Assembly (NCBI GenBank): GCA_040414495.1
Contig: JBEDUI010000181.1
Span: forward strand, 1 to 39,679
DNA length: 39,679 nt
Source: DATAVB01 sp040414495
GTDB taxonomy: Bacteria > Actinomycetota > Actinomycetes > Mycobacteriales > QHCD01
Reading direction: 5' to 3'
The notes below the pieces were generated by a model that saw only the letters and a list, made by a program, of their open reading frames with translations, was not told the DNA's origin and did no database searches. The first letter of the stretch is position 1. Each line of letters opens with the position of its first letter. This document shows positions 7,410 to 16,173 of this stretch, in pieces. Position numbers and translations under genes: made by a program.

Positions 7410-8182
7410 TGGCTCCGCTACTCGAATTGCGTTCGGTCACCCAGCGTTTCGGCGGTGTGGTCGCGTTGACCGAGGTCGATCTGTCCATTGAGGATGGTTC
7501 GATCTTCGCGTTGATCGGCCCGAATGGGGCTGGCAAGACGACGGTCTTCAATCTGATCACCGGCGTCTATCAAGCCACTTCGGGCTCGCTGTGGTTTTCC
7601 GGCAGGAAGATTTCCGGTATGCGCCCGCACCAGGTGACCCGCTGGGGGATCGCGCGTACGTTCCAGAACATCCGGCTGTTCGACAACATGACCGCGACCG
7701 AGAACATTCTCGTTGGGACCGACGCCCGGCACGTCTCCAGCGTGGTCGGCGCGGCCCTGGGCCTGCCGCGATTCCGGCACGAGGAACGGGACGGTCTGGC
7801 TCGAGCCCGCGAACTGCTGGAATTCTGCGACCTGCCGGAGTTTTCCAACCAACCGGGCAAGGCACTGTCCTATGGCGACCAGCGCAAGCTGGAAATTGCC
7901 CGGGCGCTGGCCACCGATCCGAGGCTGCTGCTGCTGGACGAGCCGGCGGCCGGAATGAACCCGGCCGAGAAGGCGCGGCTGCGCGAGCTGATCGAGCGGA
8001 TCCGGGAATCGGGCGTCACCGTATTTCTCATCGAGCACGATATGGGAACGGTGATGCAGGTCAGCGATCACGTCGCGGTACTTGATTTCGGGCAGAAGAT
8101 TGCCGACGGTGAACCGGCCGCGGTGCAACACGATCCAAAGGTCATCCAGGCCTATCTTGGAGCGCCGGCCGATGCTTCTTGA
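7409..8182 (+). CDS. livG: Branched-chain amino-acid ABC transporter ATPase LivG
   Basis: 257-aa ABC ATPase. Walker A GPNGAGKTT is at about 37-45, the signature LSYGDQRKLEIARAL has the LivG-type SYGDQ form, and Walker B is LLLLDEPAAG followed by the H-loop FLIEHDMG. It energises uptake together with LivF at the cytoplasmic face. The ATG at 7409 overlaps the livM stop by one base. A longer frame from 7133 is a chance extension inside livM. Confidence 0.94.
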   Translation: MAPLLELRSVTQRFGGVVALTEVDLSIEDGSIFALIGPNGAGKTTVFNLITGVYQATSGSLWFSGRKISGMRPHQVTRWGIARTFQNIRLFDNMTATENILVGTDARHVSSVVGAALGLPRFRHEERDGLARARELLEFCDLPEFSNQPGKALSYGDQRKLEIARALATDPRLLLLDEPAAGMNPAEKARLRELIERIRESGVTVFLIEHDMGTVMQVSDHVAVLDFGQKIADGEPAAVQHDPKVIQAYLGAPADAS

Positions 8183-8981
8183 GATCGCGGACCTGCACGT
8201 CCATTACGGGAAGATCGAAGCGATCGCCGGGATTTCGCTGACTGTCGAGGCAGGCGAGATCGTCACGTTGATCGGCGCCAATGGTGCCGGAAAAACCACG
8301 ACGCTGAAGACCATTTCCGGATTGCGGCGCCCTTCCGGCGGAACCATACGATTCTTCGGTCGCGACATCACCGGGGTGGCCGGGCATCAACGGGTCCGGC
8401 TCGGGTTGAGCCAGGCGCCCGAGGGCCGCGGGATATTTCCCGGCATGACCGTGCAGGAAAACCTGGAAATGGGCGCGTACGCAAGGTCCCGCCGCAACAA
8501 GAGCTCCCGGCTCGATGACATGCTGGCGCTCTTCCCACAACTGGCGCAGCGGCGTTACCAACAGGGCGGCACCCTCTCCGGCGGCGAGCAACAGATGCTC
8601 GCGATCGGCCGAGCCCTGATGGCCGAGCCGAAGCTGCTGCTGCTCGATGAGCCGTCGATGGGGTTGGCGCCGTTGATCGTGGCGCAGATCTTCTCGATCT
8701 TGCGAGAAATTAACGAATCGGGCACCACAATTCTGTTGGTCGAGCAGAACGCGGTGCAGGCCCTGGGGCTCTCCGATCGTGCGTACGTGCTGGAAACCGG
8801 GCGGATTGTCGCTTCCGGGCGGGCATCGGCGTTGCTCGACGATCCGGCCGTGCGCTCGGCCTATCTCGGCGCCGAGGTGCCCGGCAGCGTGCCCGGGCCC
8901 GGCAGCACAGGTCCCGACACCGTGCCCGGTGAGGTGGCCGAAGAAGGCCCGCCGGCACCGGCGGATGTCCGCGATTCGTAG
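8172..8981 (+). CDS. livF: Branched-chain amino-acid ABC transporter ATPase LivF
   Basis: 269-aa ABC ATPase. Walker A is GANGAGKTTT, the Q-loop region contains LSQAPEGRGIFPGMTV, the signature is LSGGEQQMLAIGRAL, and Walker B is LLLLDEPSMGL with the H-loop replaced by the LVEQN form usual in LivF. The last 33 residues are a Pro/Gly/Glu-rich tail beyond the normal family end near 235. The start at 8172 overlaps livG by 11 bp. It is the last gene of the liv operon; no clear terminator follows. Confidence 0.93.
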   Translation: MLLEIADLHVHYGKIEAIAGISLTVEAGEIVTLIGANGAGKTTTLKTISGLRRPSGGTIRFFGRDITGVAGHQRVRLGLSQAPEGRGIFPGMTVQENLEMGAYARSRRNKSSRLDDMLALFPQLAQRRYQQGGTLSGGEQQMLAIGRALMAEPKLLLLDEPSMGLAPLIVAQIFSILREINESGTTILLVEQNAVQALGLSDRAYVLETGRIVASGRASALLDDPAVRSAYLGAEVPGSVPGPGSTGPDTVPGEVAEEGPPAPADVRDS

Positions 8982-9085
8982 GGCACGGCCTAAGCCGGAT
9001 CGTCTGTTATCAGGCTGTTACGCCCATTCGGGAGTACGTTGCTCGCCTCACTGGGTACAGGCAGGCGATGTAGCGCGGAAGCAGC

Positions 9086-9113
9086 TTGACTATGGCGCGG
9101 CCTGGAAGATATT
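9086..9113 (+). promoter_or_regulatory. Candidate promoter of the APC permease
   Basis: TTGACT (9086-9091) and GATATT (9108-9113) are separated by 16 bp in an AT-rich stretch. They lie about 120 bp upstream of the permease start, leaving room for the structured leader at 9166-9216. Confidence 0.4.
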
Positions 9114-9165
9114 GCATATTTTCAGTACAAGTGCTCGCATCATGGTCGGTTGATTGGGCTAAGCT

Positions 9166-9216
9166 GCTCCCTCGCCGTAGCTCCAACAGGTGAGGCAGGA
9201 GCCGCCGACAGGCGGC
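9166..9216 (+). promoter_or_regulatory. Structured 5' leader of the permease mRNA
   Basis: Segments 9166-9176 and 9189-9202 can pair (GCTCC with GGAGC, CTCGCC with GGTGAG, separated by a 3-nt bulge). A second perfect hairpin, GCCGCC-GACA-GGCGGC (9201-9216), ends 5 bp before the AGGAGG ribosome site. The two stems share two bases, so they could be alternatives, as in a translational switch. It does not match a riboswitch consensus that I recognise. Confidence 0.35.
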
Positions 9217-9233
9217 CGGGCAGGAGGCTAAGT

Positions 9234-10916
9234 ATGTCGGCAGGCGCCAGATCCAGCGCGGTTGCTCAACAGGACTACTCCCATGAAGACGCCACCAGCG
9301 GTCTGAAACGGGATATAGGGCCAGTCGGACTCCTTTTCGCCGGTGTCGGGTCGATCATCGGATCGGGCTGGCTCTTCGGCGCGTTCAAAGCTACGCACGG
9401 CGCGGGACCCGCGGCGATCTTCGCCTGGGTCATCGCCGCGGTGATGATTTTGCTGATCGGCCTGGTGTTCTCCGAGCTGGGCTCAATGTTCCCCGTTTCC
9501 GGTGGTGTCGTGCGTTTTCCGCACTACGCCTTCGGATCGTTCGCCAGCTTCACAATGGGTTGGGTGACCTGGCTCGCCGCCGCGGTCGTGGCGCCGATCG
9601 AGGTCCTGGGCGCATTGACCTACGCGACCAGCTATTTGCACTGGATCACCAAGAGCGACGGTACGTTGACCTGGCCGAAGGGCTATTTGCTCGCGGCCGG
9701 CGGCATGTTGCTGTTTTCCCTCATCAACATGGTCGGTATCGGATTCTTTGCCCGGCTCAACAACATCCTGGTGTGGTGGAAGCTCGTCATCATCGTGCTG
9801 ACGATCTTCACGTTCCTGTTCACCGCTTTCCACACGGCCAACTTCACCTCGCACGGTTTCGCCCCGTCCGGGTTGAAAGGCATGTTCCATACGATCGTGG
9901 TCGCCGGCATCGTGTTCTCGTTCCTCGGCTTCCGACAAGGCGTCGAGCTCGGTGGCGAGACCAACAATCCGAAGCGCAACATTCCGCTCGCAGTCATCGG
10001 CTCGGTCGTACTGTGCGCGATCATCTACGTGCTGCTGCAGATCGCCTACATCGCCGCACTGCCGGGCAAGGAACTCTCCAATGGCTGGGCCAATGTGGGC
10101 CTCAACATCCCGCAGGCCGCCGGACCACTGGCCTGGGTCGCCAGCCTGATCGGTGTGGGCTGGCTGGCCAAGCTGCTGCTGGCCGACGCGGTCGTCTCGC
10201 CGGCCGACACCGGCTTGATCTACACCACGGTCACCACTCGGCTCTCGTACGCCATGGCCCGTAACGACAACGCGCCGCGGACGCTGGCCAAGACCAGCAA
10301 CCGGGGTGTGCCGTGGGCCAGCGTGATCCTGGCGTTCGTCGTCGGGCTGATCATCTTCCTGCCGTTCCCGAGCTGGAACAAGCTGGTCGGTTTCGTCACG
10401 AACTCGACCGTGCTCTCGTTCGGCTCCGGTTCGGTCGTACTGATGTCGATGCGGCATCAGTTCCCGAACCGCGAACGTCCGTTCCGGCTGCCCGGCGGGC
10501 ACGTGATCCCGTTCCTGGCCTTCTTCTCCGCGAACCAGATGATCTACTGGGCCGGTTGGGACACGAACTGGCGGCTGTTCGTCGCGGTGCTGATCGGTCT
10601 GGTGCTGTTTGGTCTGCAGGTCGTCTTCCGCCGCGACAGCGTGCCGAACATGCACTGGCAGAACGGCTGGTGGATTCTGGTCTGGTTCGCCGGGCTGGCC
10701 CTCATTTCGTGGCAGGGCATCTATTCCTCCGATGACCTGGCGCATGGTCAGCAGAACAACATTCCGTTCGGTTGGGACTTCCTGGTCAACATCGCGTTCA
10801 GCGCGCTGATCTACATGTTGGCGATCCACTTCCGGCTCAGCCCGGAGGACGCCGAGACGCAGGTGCAGAGCGTTCCCACCGACGAGCCGAGCCGGTTGGC
10901 CGAAGGACCAGCCTGA
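9234..10916 (+). CDS. APC superfamily amino-acid permease
   Basis: 560-aa membrane transporter with about 12 hydrophobic segments. The N-terminal block GLLFAGVGSIIGSGWLFG is the classic APC helix-1 signature with the unwound GSG substrate site. Later blocks include FSFLGFRQGVELGGETNNPKRNIPLA, the family's helix-6/loop motif. It probably imports amino acids or related amines by proton symport; the substrate is unknown. The ATG at 9234 has a strong AGGAGG at 9222-9227; a frame extension to 9150 is not needed. A promoter-like pair and a structured leader lie upstream. It stands alone downstream of the liv operon. Confidence 0.9.
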   Translation: MSAGARSSAVAQQDYSHEDATSGLKRDIGPVGLLFAGVGSIIGSGWLFGAFKATHGAGPAAIFAWVIAAVMILLIGLVFSELGSMFPVSGGVVRFPHYAFGSFASFTMGWVTWLAAAVVAPIEVLGALTYATSYLHWITKSDGTLTWPKGYLLAAGGMLLFSLINMVGIGFFARLNNILVWWKLVIIVLTIFTFLFTAFHTANFTSHGFAPSGLKGMFHTIVVAGIVFSFLGFRQGVELGGETNNPKRNIPLAVIGSVVLCAIIYVLLQIAYIAALPGKELSNGWANVGLNIPQAAGPLAWVASLIGVGWLAKLLLADAVVSPADTGLIYTTVTTRLSYAMARNDNAPRTLAKTSNRGVPWASVILAFVVGLIIFLPFPSWNKLVGFVTNSTVLSFGSGSVVLMSMRHQFPNRERPFRLPGGHVIPFLAFFSANQMIYWAGWDTNWRLFVAVLIGLVLFGLQVVFRRDSVPNMHWQNGWWILVWFAGLALISWQGIYSSDDLAHGQQNNIPFGWDFLVNIAFSALIYMLAIHFRLSPEDAETQVQSVPTDEPSRLAEGPA

Positions 10917-11096
10917 TCCGTACGCCGGATTCGCCTCCGCCCGCCACTGCACAGCGGCCTGGGATAGCGGTAAGGTCACGAGCCGTCGCGTCATCTTGCA
11001 CAGCGGTACGACGTGGTCCGTGAGATGCGTCAGGTTCGTGGTCAGGCGTTGTTTCGGGTCGTGGATTGATCGGTTCGAGGTAACCGGAGGCGCGGG

Positions 11097-11705
11097 ATGT
11101 GGCGTGGCAATGTGCGGGTTCGGCCCGCGCGGGTGGACGAAGCGGCCGAATTTCTGGCCTTCGTCGATGAGCTACGTCGCGCCTCCGGTGGGAGTCGGGC
11201 GAACTACCCGCGGACCCTGGCCGGTGGTCGGGAAGGCCTGGCGTCCCGGTTCGTCATGCTGCTGGAAAACCCCGAGCGCAAGGTGCTGTTCGCCGTCGAC
11301 GGCGACACCGACCGGCCGTTGGGCATGGGGATTCTCAGCCAGGACGAGGTCAGCGTGCTGGCCGGCACGCCGGTCGTGATGCTCAGCCACCTCGTGGTGG
11401 CCGAGCAGCACCGCCGGCGCGGCGCCGGCCGGGCATTGATGGCCGCGGCCGCCACGTACGCCGAAGACCTCGAGTGTGACTACCTGGTGGTCGGGGTGAC
11501 CGCCGGTGGCCGGGAGGCGCTGCGGTTCCTGGCCCGGCTCGGGTTCGGTCCGCTCGCGTCGCGACGGATCGCGTCGATCGCCACGCTGCGGCACACCCTG
11601 GGCATGGGCGATCACGGCTCGGACGGTCCGCGGGTGCGGCGCCGGGTGCGGATGCTGACCCGCCCGGTCCCGATGCAACGGTTACGGCGGGGCGGCGCCG
11701 CCTGA
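11097..11705 (+). CDS. GNAT family N-acetyltransferase
   Basis: 202-aa protein with the GNAT fold. Motif A, which binds the acetyl-CoA pyrophosphate, is seen at LVVAEQHRRRGAGRALM (Q/RxxGxG/A form), and motif B near ALRFLARLGFGPLASRR. The C-terminal 50 residues are Arg-rich and probably lie outside the domain. The acyl acceptor cannot be predicted. The ATG has GGAGG 6 bp upstream. It converges on the thioesterase gene with only 20 bp between stop codons. Confidence 0.85.
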   Translation: MWRGNVRVRPARVDEAAEFLAFVDELRRASGGSRANYPRTLAGGREGLASRFVMLLENPERKVLFAVDGDTDRPLGMGILSQDEVSVLAGTPVVMLSHLVVAEQHRRRGAGRALMAAAATYAEDLECDYLVVGVTAGGREALRFLARLGFGPLASRRIASIATLRHTLGMGDHGSDGPRVRRRVRMLTRPVPMQRLRRGGAA

Positions 11706-11725
11706 GTACGGCTTAGCCGGCCCGC

Positions 11726-12148
11726 TCAGTGGGCGTCGGGGCGGCGGCGGATCGTGCACGTCAGCCGCGCGGTGCAGATCCGGTTGTCCCGCTCGTCGCG
11801 CAGCACGATCTCGTACGAGGCCACCGAACCGCCCCGGTGCAGCGGCGTACAGGTTCCGGTCACGACCCCGTCCCGGGCGGCGCGGTGATGGGTCGCGTTG
11901 ACCTCGATACCCAACGCGATCCGGTCCGGCCCGGCATGCAGCGAGGCCGCGATCGAGCCCAGCGTCTCGGCCAGGACGACCGACGCGCCGCCGTGCAGCA
12001 GGCCATACGGCTGTTTATTGCCGGCCACCGGCATCGTTCCGACCACGTGCTCGGGATCCCAGTCCGTGATCGTGATGCCCATCCGGTCGGTCAGCTGTTC
12101 CTCCGCCTCCCCGATCAGCTCTTGCAGCGACGGGGATGACGTACTCAT
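11726..12148 (-). CDS. PaaI-like hotdog-fold thioesterase
   Basis: 140-aa protein of the PaaI/YbdB thioesterase class. The block YGLLHGGASVVLAETLGSIAA carries the conserved HGG and the catalytic acidic residue (Glu of AETLGS) that activates water for acyl-CoA hydrolysis. HHRAARDGVVTGTCTPLHRG follows, as is typical. It probably hydrolyses aromatic or medium-chain acyl-CoAs. The ATG at 12148 is preceded by a TTGAGG site; the longer frame to 12388 overlaps the next gene region and lacks family similarity. Confidence 0.87.
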   Translation of the reverse strand: MSTSSPSLQELIGEAEEQLTDRMGITITDWDPEHVVGTMPVAGNKQPYGLLHGGASVVLAETLGSIAASLHAGPDRIALGIEVNATHHRAARDGVVTGTCTPLHRGGSVASYEIVLRDERDNRICTARLTCTIRRRPDAH

Positions 12149-12188
12149 GCCAGACCTCAACTCTCGGGGTGCGGTTGCCACCGCAACC

Positions 12189-12965
12189 CTAGTCGGGTCG
12201 CCGACCGAGCCAGGAATAGTCCGGCTCGCCGCAAATCCAGACTGTCGACGCGATCCGTTCGGCCTCCTCCTCGGGCAGCGGCCGGCGGGCCCGCGAACCG
12301 ATGACGAGATGCCGCACGCCCCCGAGCGGGATGACGAGTGTGGTGCTTTGCCGCAGCCCGGAATGCCACAGCATCGCCGGTCGGCCATCCACCCTCAGCT
12401 GCCGGATCCGCCGGGCCTCCTGGGGTGGGCGGTGGTCCCGGCCGTGGGTCAAGGTGGCGGTAGCAAGCGGACCGCCGACGCTCGCCGACCACTTGTCGCT
12501 CGCGCCCCGTACCTCGATCCCGCCGGGCCCTTCACACAACGGATCGTCACACTGCAGCGGGATGTCGACCGACACGGGCGGGCTCCTACGGACCGATTCG
12601 GCGATCCGGATCGCCAGCGCGCGGGCTTCGGGAGCCTGTTGCACCGACACCCCCAGCAGGTGGCCATCGTCCCATGGCAGCTGCAGGTAATAGAACCTGC
12701 CGCGGCGCGGACCGCGCCCTACGCCGGGTCGTCCAGCGATCGTCAGCGGTTCGCCGCGCTCCCACAGATTGGTGTCGTGCAGGGGGTTGTCGGTGATCCA
12801 GAACCGTGCCCCGCCGCGCTCGAAGGTCCGGGACGCCTGCGGTCCGAACCGTTCGCCGGTGGTCAATACGCCACCCCGACCGCGGTGTCGCTCTGTCTCT
12901 ACGTAACCCGACGGCAGCCAGCCTGGCGCGACGTCGATCCGTGCGCTCTGCATTGACTCAGCCAC
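12189..12965 (-). CDS. Uncharacterised protein with internal two-fold repeat
   Basis: 258-aa protein, no family recognised. Two segments look like duplicated domains: about residues 65-125 (IAGRPG, then a strand YYLQLPWDDGHLLGVSV, then ALAIRIAESVR) and about 190-250 (VDGRPA, then TTLVIPLGGVRHLVIGS, then EAERIASTVW). No signal peptide or membrane segment is seen. The GTG at 12965 has a GGGGGG stretch upstream; an ATG at 12953 is the alternative. It is divergent from polA, 87 bp away. The upstream continuation of this frame through polA to 15770 is an antisense shadow. Confidence 0.7.
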   Translation of the reverse strand: MAESMQSARIDVAPGWLPSGYVETERHRGRGGVLTTGERFGPQASRTFERGGARFWITDNPLHDTNLWERGEPLTIAGRPGVGRGPRRGRFYYLQLPWDDGHLLGVSVQQAPEARALAIRIAESVRRSPPVSVDIPLQCDDPLCEGPGGIEVRGASDKWSASVGGPLATATLTHGRDHRPPQEARRIRQLRVDGRPAMLWHSGLRQSTTLVIPLGGVRHLVIGSRARRPLPEEEAERIASTVWICGEPDYSWLGRRPD

Positions 12966-13052
12966 GGCACCCCCCGCGTACTTACCCGGGCGCGTTCTGT
13001 CGTAACTCGACCCTAGACTCGGGGATCCGAGCAGCGACAAGGAAGTCCGAGG

Positions 13053-15773
13053 GTGACAAACGTGAGTGCAACCACCGAAATAGACACCGAGACGCCGACG
13101 CTGCTGCTGCTCGACGGTCATTCGCTGGCCTACCGGGCGTTCTATGCGCTCAAGGACGTCGACATGAGCACGACGACCGGTCAGCCGACGAACGCGGTGT
13201 ACGGGTTCACCTCGATGCTGATCAACCTGCTCCGGGACGAGGACCCGACCCACGTCGGGGTCGCGTTCGACGTGTCGCGCAAGACGTTCCGTTCGGAGGC
13301 GTACGCCGACTACAAGGCCGGCCGGTCCGAGACGCCGAATGACTTCAAGGGCCAGGTCAGCCTGATCAAAGAGGTCCTCGAGGCGCTGCGGATTCCGACC
13401 TGCGAGATCGAGGGGTACGAGGCCGACGACGTCATCGCGACGCTGACCACCCAGGCGGTCGCCGACGGCATGCGGGTGCTGATCTGTACCGGCGACCGGG
13501 ATGCGCTGCAGTTGGTCAACCCGCAGGTCACGGTCCTGTACCCGCGCCGCGGCGTGTCGGACATGACCCGGTTCACCCCCGAAGAGGTCGAGTCGAAATA
13601 CAACCTGACCCCGTCGCAGTACCCGGACTTCGCCGCGCTGCGGGGCGACCCGAGTGACAACCTGCCGAGCATCCCGGGCGTGGGGGAGAAGACCGCGGCC
13701 AAGTGGGTCCGCGAGTACGGGACGCTGGACGAGTTGATCGACCGGGTCGACCAGGTGAAGGGCAAGGTCGGGGACGCGCTGCGGGCCAACCTGGCCTCGG
13801 TCATGCGCAACCGGCAGCTCACCGAGTTGGTACGGGATGTGTCGTTGCCGCTGGGACCGGCCGAGCTGGTGCGGGTCGCGTGGGAACGCGATGAGGTGCA
13901 CAAGCTGTTCGACAACCTGCAGTTCCGGGTGTTGCGTGACCGGCTGTTCGCCACGTTGACCTCGGCCGAGCCGGAGGCCGAGGAGGGTTTCGACGTCACC
14001 GCGACGTCGCTCGGCCCGGACCAGGTCGCGGACTGGCTGGCCGAGCACGCACGTTCCGGCAACCGGATCGGCATCGCGCTGCGCGGCCGCTGGGGCCGGG
14101 GTACCGGGACGATCGACAGCATCGCGTTGGCGGCCGAGGACTCCGCGGTCGGTGCGTACCTGGAGCCGGAACAGCTGACCGAGTCCGACGAAAAGGCGCT
14201 GGCCGCTTGGCTCGCCGACCCGGATGTACCGAAAGCGGTGCACGACCTGAAGGGTCCGCTGCTCGCGTTGCACGCCCGCGGCTGGCAGCCGGCCGGGGTC
14301 ACCAGCGACACCGCGCTGGCGGCGTACCTGGCCCTGCCCGGGCAGCGCAGCTTCGACCTGGGTGACCTGGCGTTGCGGTACCTGCGCCGGGAGCTCCGCT
14401 CGGGTGAGCCGGAGACCGGGCAACTCTCCCTGGATGGCGGGGCCGAGGAGGCCGACGCCGTGCTGGCCGAGGCCGAGGTCGTACGGGCCCGGGCGGTCGC
14501 CGATCTGGCCAAGGTGCTGGACGAGGATCTGCAGCGGCGCGGCGCGACCCGGCTGCTGGCCGAATTGGAGCTGCCGCTGCTGGGCGTGCTGGCCGCGATG
14601 GAGGAGATCGGCATCGCGGCCGACACCGACAAGTTCGCCGACCTGCATTCGGAGTTGGCCGGGCGGGTCAAGGAGGTCGAGCAGCAGGCGTACGGCGTGG
14701 TCGGCCGCGAGTTCAACCTGGGCTCGCCCAAGCAGCTGCAGCAGATCCTGTTCGACGAGCTCAAGCTGCCCAAGACGAAGCGGATCAAGAGCGGCTACAC
14801 CACCGACGCCGACGCGCTGGGGTGGCTGGCCGAGCAGCGGCCGGAGGTTGAGCTGCCGGCGATCCTGCTGCACCACCGCGACGTGGCCCGACTCAAGACC
14901 GTGGTCGAGTCGCTGATGCCGATGGTTGACGATGGCGGCCGGATCCACACCACGTTCGGCCAGACCATCGCCGCCACCGGCCGGCTCTCCTCGACCGACC
15001 CCAACCTGCAGAACATTCCGATCCGTACCGCCGAGGGCCGGCGCATCCGGCAGGCGTTCGTCGTCGGGCCAGGGTACGAGTCGCTGCTCACCGCCGACTA
15101 CAGCCAGATCGAGATGCGCATCATGGCGACGTTGTCCGAGGACGACGGGCTGATCACCGCGTTCACGACCGGCGAGGACCTGCACACGTTCGTCGCGTCG
15201 CGGGCGTTCGGGTTGCCGGTTGAGCAGGTCGACGGCGAACTGCGGCGGCGGGTCAAGGCGATGTCGTACGGTCTGGCCTACGGGTTGTCCGCCTACGGTC
15301 TGGCCAACCAGCTCAAGATCGCCCCGGACGAGGCACGCGAGCAGATGAACGCGTACTTCGAGCGGTTCGGCGGAGTCCGCGACTACCTGCACAACGTGGT
15401 CGAGCAGGCCCGGTCGACCGGCTACACCGAGACGATCATGGGCCGGCGCCGGTACCTGCCGGATCTGACCAGCGACAACCGGCAACGCCGCGAAATGGCC
15501 GAACGAATGGCGTTGAACGCGCCGATCCAGGGTTCGGCCGCCGACATCATCAAGGTCGCGATGATCAACGTGGACCGGGAGTTGAAGGCGGCGGGTTTGC
15601 GGTCCCGGATGTTGCTGCAGGTGCACGACGAGTTGGTGTTCGAGGTCGCGCCGGGGGAGCGGGAAGACCTGGAAGCCTTGGTACGCCGGGAAATGGGCGG
15701 CGCGTACTCGCTGGCGGTCCCGCTGGACGTGTCGGTCGGGATCGGTCCGACCTGGGACGACGCCGGCCACTGA
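13053..15773 (+). CDS. polA: DNA polymerase I
   Basis: 906-aa family A polymerase, normal length for Actinobacteria. The N-terminal 5'-nuclease domain (about 15-310) shows LLLLDGHSLAYRAFYAL, GYEADDVIATL, TGDRD and a helix-hairpin-helix near SIPGVGEKTA. The middle domain (about 320-500) lacks the DxE and other acidic residues of the 3'-5' exonuclease, so proofreading is probably absent. The polymerase domain has motif A DYSQIEMRIMA (Asp about 682), O-helix KAMSYGLAYG (Lys about 735) and motif C QVHDELVFEV (Asp about 859). It fills gaps and removes RNA primers. GTG start with GGAAG 8 bp upstream. Its 3' end is partly duplicated just after the stop. Confidence 0.96.
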   Translation: MTNVSATTEIDTETPTLLLLDGHSLAYRAFYALKDVDMSTTTGQPTNAVYGFTSMLINLLRDEDPTHVGVAFDVSRKTFRSEAYADYKAGRSETPNDFKGQVSLIKEVLEALRIPTCEIEGYEADDVIATLTTQAVADGMRVLICTGDRDALQLVNPQVTVLYPRRGVSDMTRFTPEEVESKYNLTPSQYPDFAALRGDPSDNLPSIPGVGEKTAAKWVREYGTLDELIDRVDQVKGKVGDALRANLASVMRNRQLTELVRDVSLPLGPAELVRVAWERDEVHKLFDNLQFRVLRDRLFATLTSAEPEAEEGFDVTATSLGPDQVADWLAEHARSGNRIGIALRGRWGRGTGTIDSIALAAEDSAVGAYLEPEQLTESDEKALAAWLADPDVPKAVHDLKGPLLALHARGWQPAGVTSDTALAAYLALPGQRSFDLGDLALRYLRRELRSGEPETGQLSLDGGAEEADAVLAEAEVVRARAVADLAKVLDEDLQRRGATRLLAELELPLLGVLAAMEEIGIAADTDKFADLHSELAGRVKEVEQQAYGVVGREFNLGSPKQLQQILFDELKLPKTKRIKSGYTTDADALGWLAEQRPEVELPAILLHHRDVARLKTVVESLMPMVDDGGRIHTTFGQTIAATGRLSSTDPNLQNIPIRTAEGRRIRQAFVVGPGYESLLTADYSQIEMRIMATLSEDDGLITAFTTGEDLHTFVASRAFGLPVEQVDGELRRRVKAMSYGLAYGLSAYGLANQLKIAPDEAREQMNAYFERFGGVRDYLHNVVEQARSTGYTETIMGRRRYLPDLTSDNRQRREMAERMALNAPIQGSAADIIKVAMINVDRELKAAGLRSRMLLQVHDELVFEVAPGEREDLEALVRREMGGAYSLAVPLDVSVGIGPTWDDAGH

Positions 15774-15806
15774 GCCGGCCGTACTGCTGGCGGTTCCGCT
15801 GGACGT
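15704..15806 (+). repeat. Duplicated polA 3' segment (26-27 bp copies)
   Basis: The coding stretch 15704-15730 (starting GTACTCGCTGGCGGTCCC) is repeated at 15781-15806 with one single-base gap and one mismatch. The second copy lies just beyond the polA stop codon, so a short tandem duplication of the gene's tail is likely. Confidence 0.6.
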
Positions 15807-15822
15807 ACCCCGCGGCTGTTCC

Positions 15823-15900
15823 GTTGTTGATCATGAAGTTTGCTGCGCGACACGCCGACGACACGCCGGGAAGTTTGTCGGGAACTTCATGATCAACAGC
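15823..15900. repeat. Long inverted repeat downstream of polA
   Basis: Arms 15823-15840 (GTTGTTGATCATGAAGTT) and 15883-15900 (reverse complement, one mismatch) are 18 bp long and separated by 42 nt. The loop contains a second AAGTTTGTCGGGAACTT block. It could act as the polA terminator, but there is no T-tract. The core GATCATGA is shared with the other palindromic families. Confidence 0.65.
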
Positions 15901-16009
15901 GTCTCGGTGCTCGGTATGCATGCTGGGTGTCGGCCTTTGCTGGTGCCGGCAGCCAATTGCAGCGTGCGGCGAAGCTCCCGGCTGTGCCGCGGTTCCGCCG
16001 TTCTGGCGT

Positions 16010-16060
16010 TGATCGTGATGGCGTTTGTCGCGCTTGCATTGACGAAAGCGATCACGATCT
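16010..16060. repeat. Palindromic element family 1, copy 2 (51 bp)
   Basis: Arms GATCGTGAT (16011-16019) and ATCACGATC (16051-16059) pair perfectly; the interior keeps TTGACGAA. It aligns without gaps to 94-144. Confidence 0.75.
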
Positions 16061-16173
16061 TGCGCGGACCTCCAACGCCGAACCACAAGCAGTCCGTGCA
16101 CGTTGCCACGCCAACCCCCAGGCGCGGCGATCCGAGCCAGGTAGCGACCCCGAACCAGTGTGAGCGCCCGCGC

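Noticed and set aside
9483..10994. 503-codon minus-strand frame across the APC permease
   Set aside because: Antisense to a clear 12-helix permease; the translation is Gln/Arg/His-rich and without family features.
12966..15770. Very long minus-strand frame antisense to polA
   Set aside because: It mirrors polA codons, has no motif or ribosome site, and only its last 258 codons, outside polA, look like a real gene.
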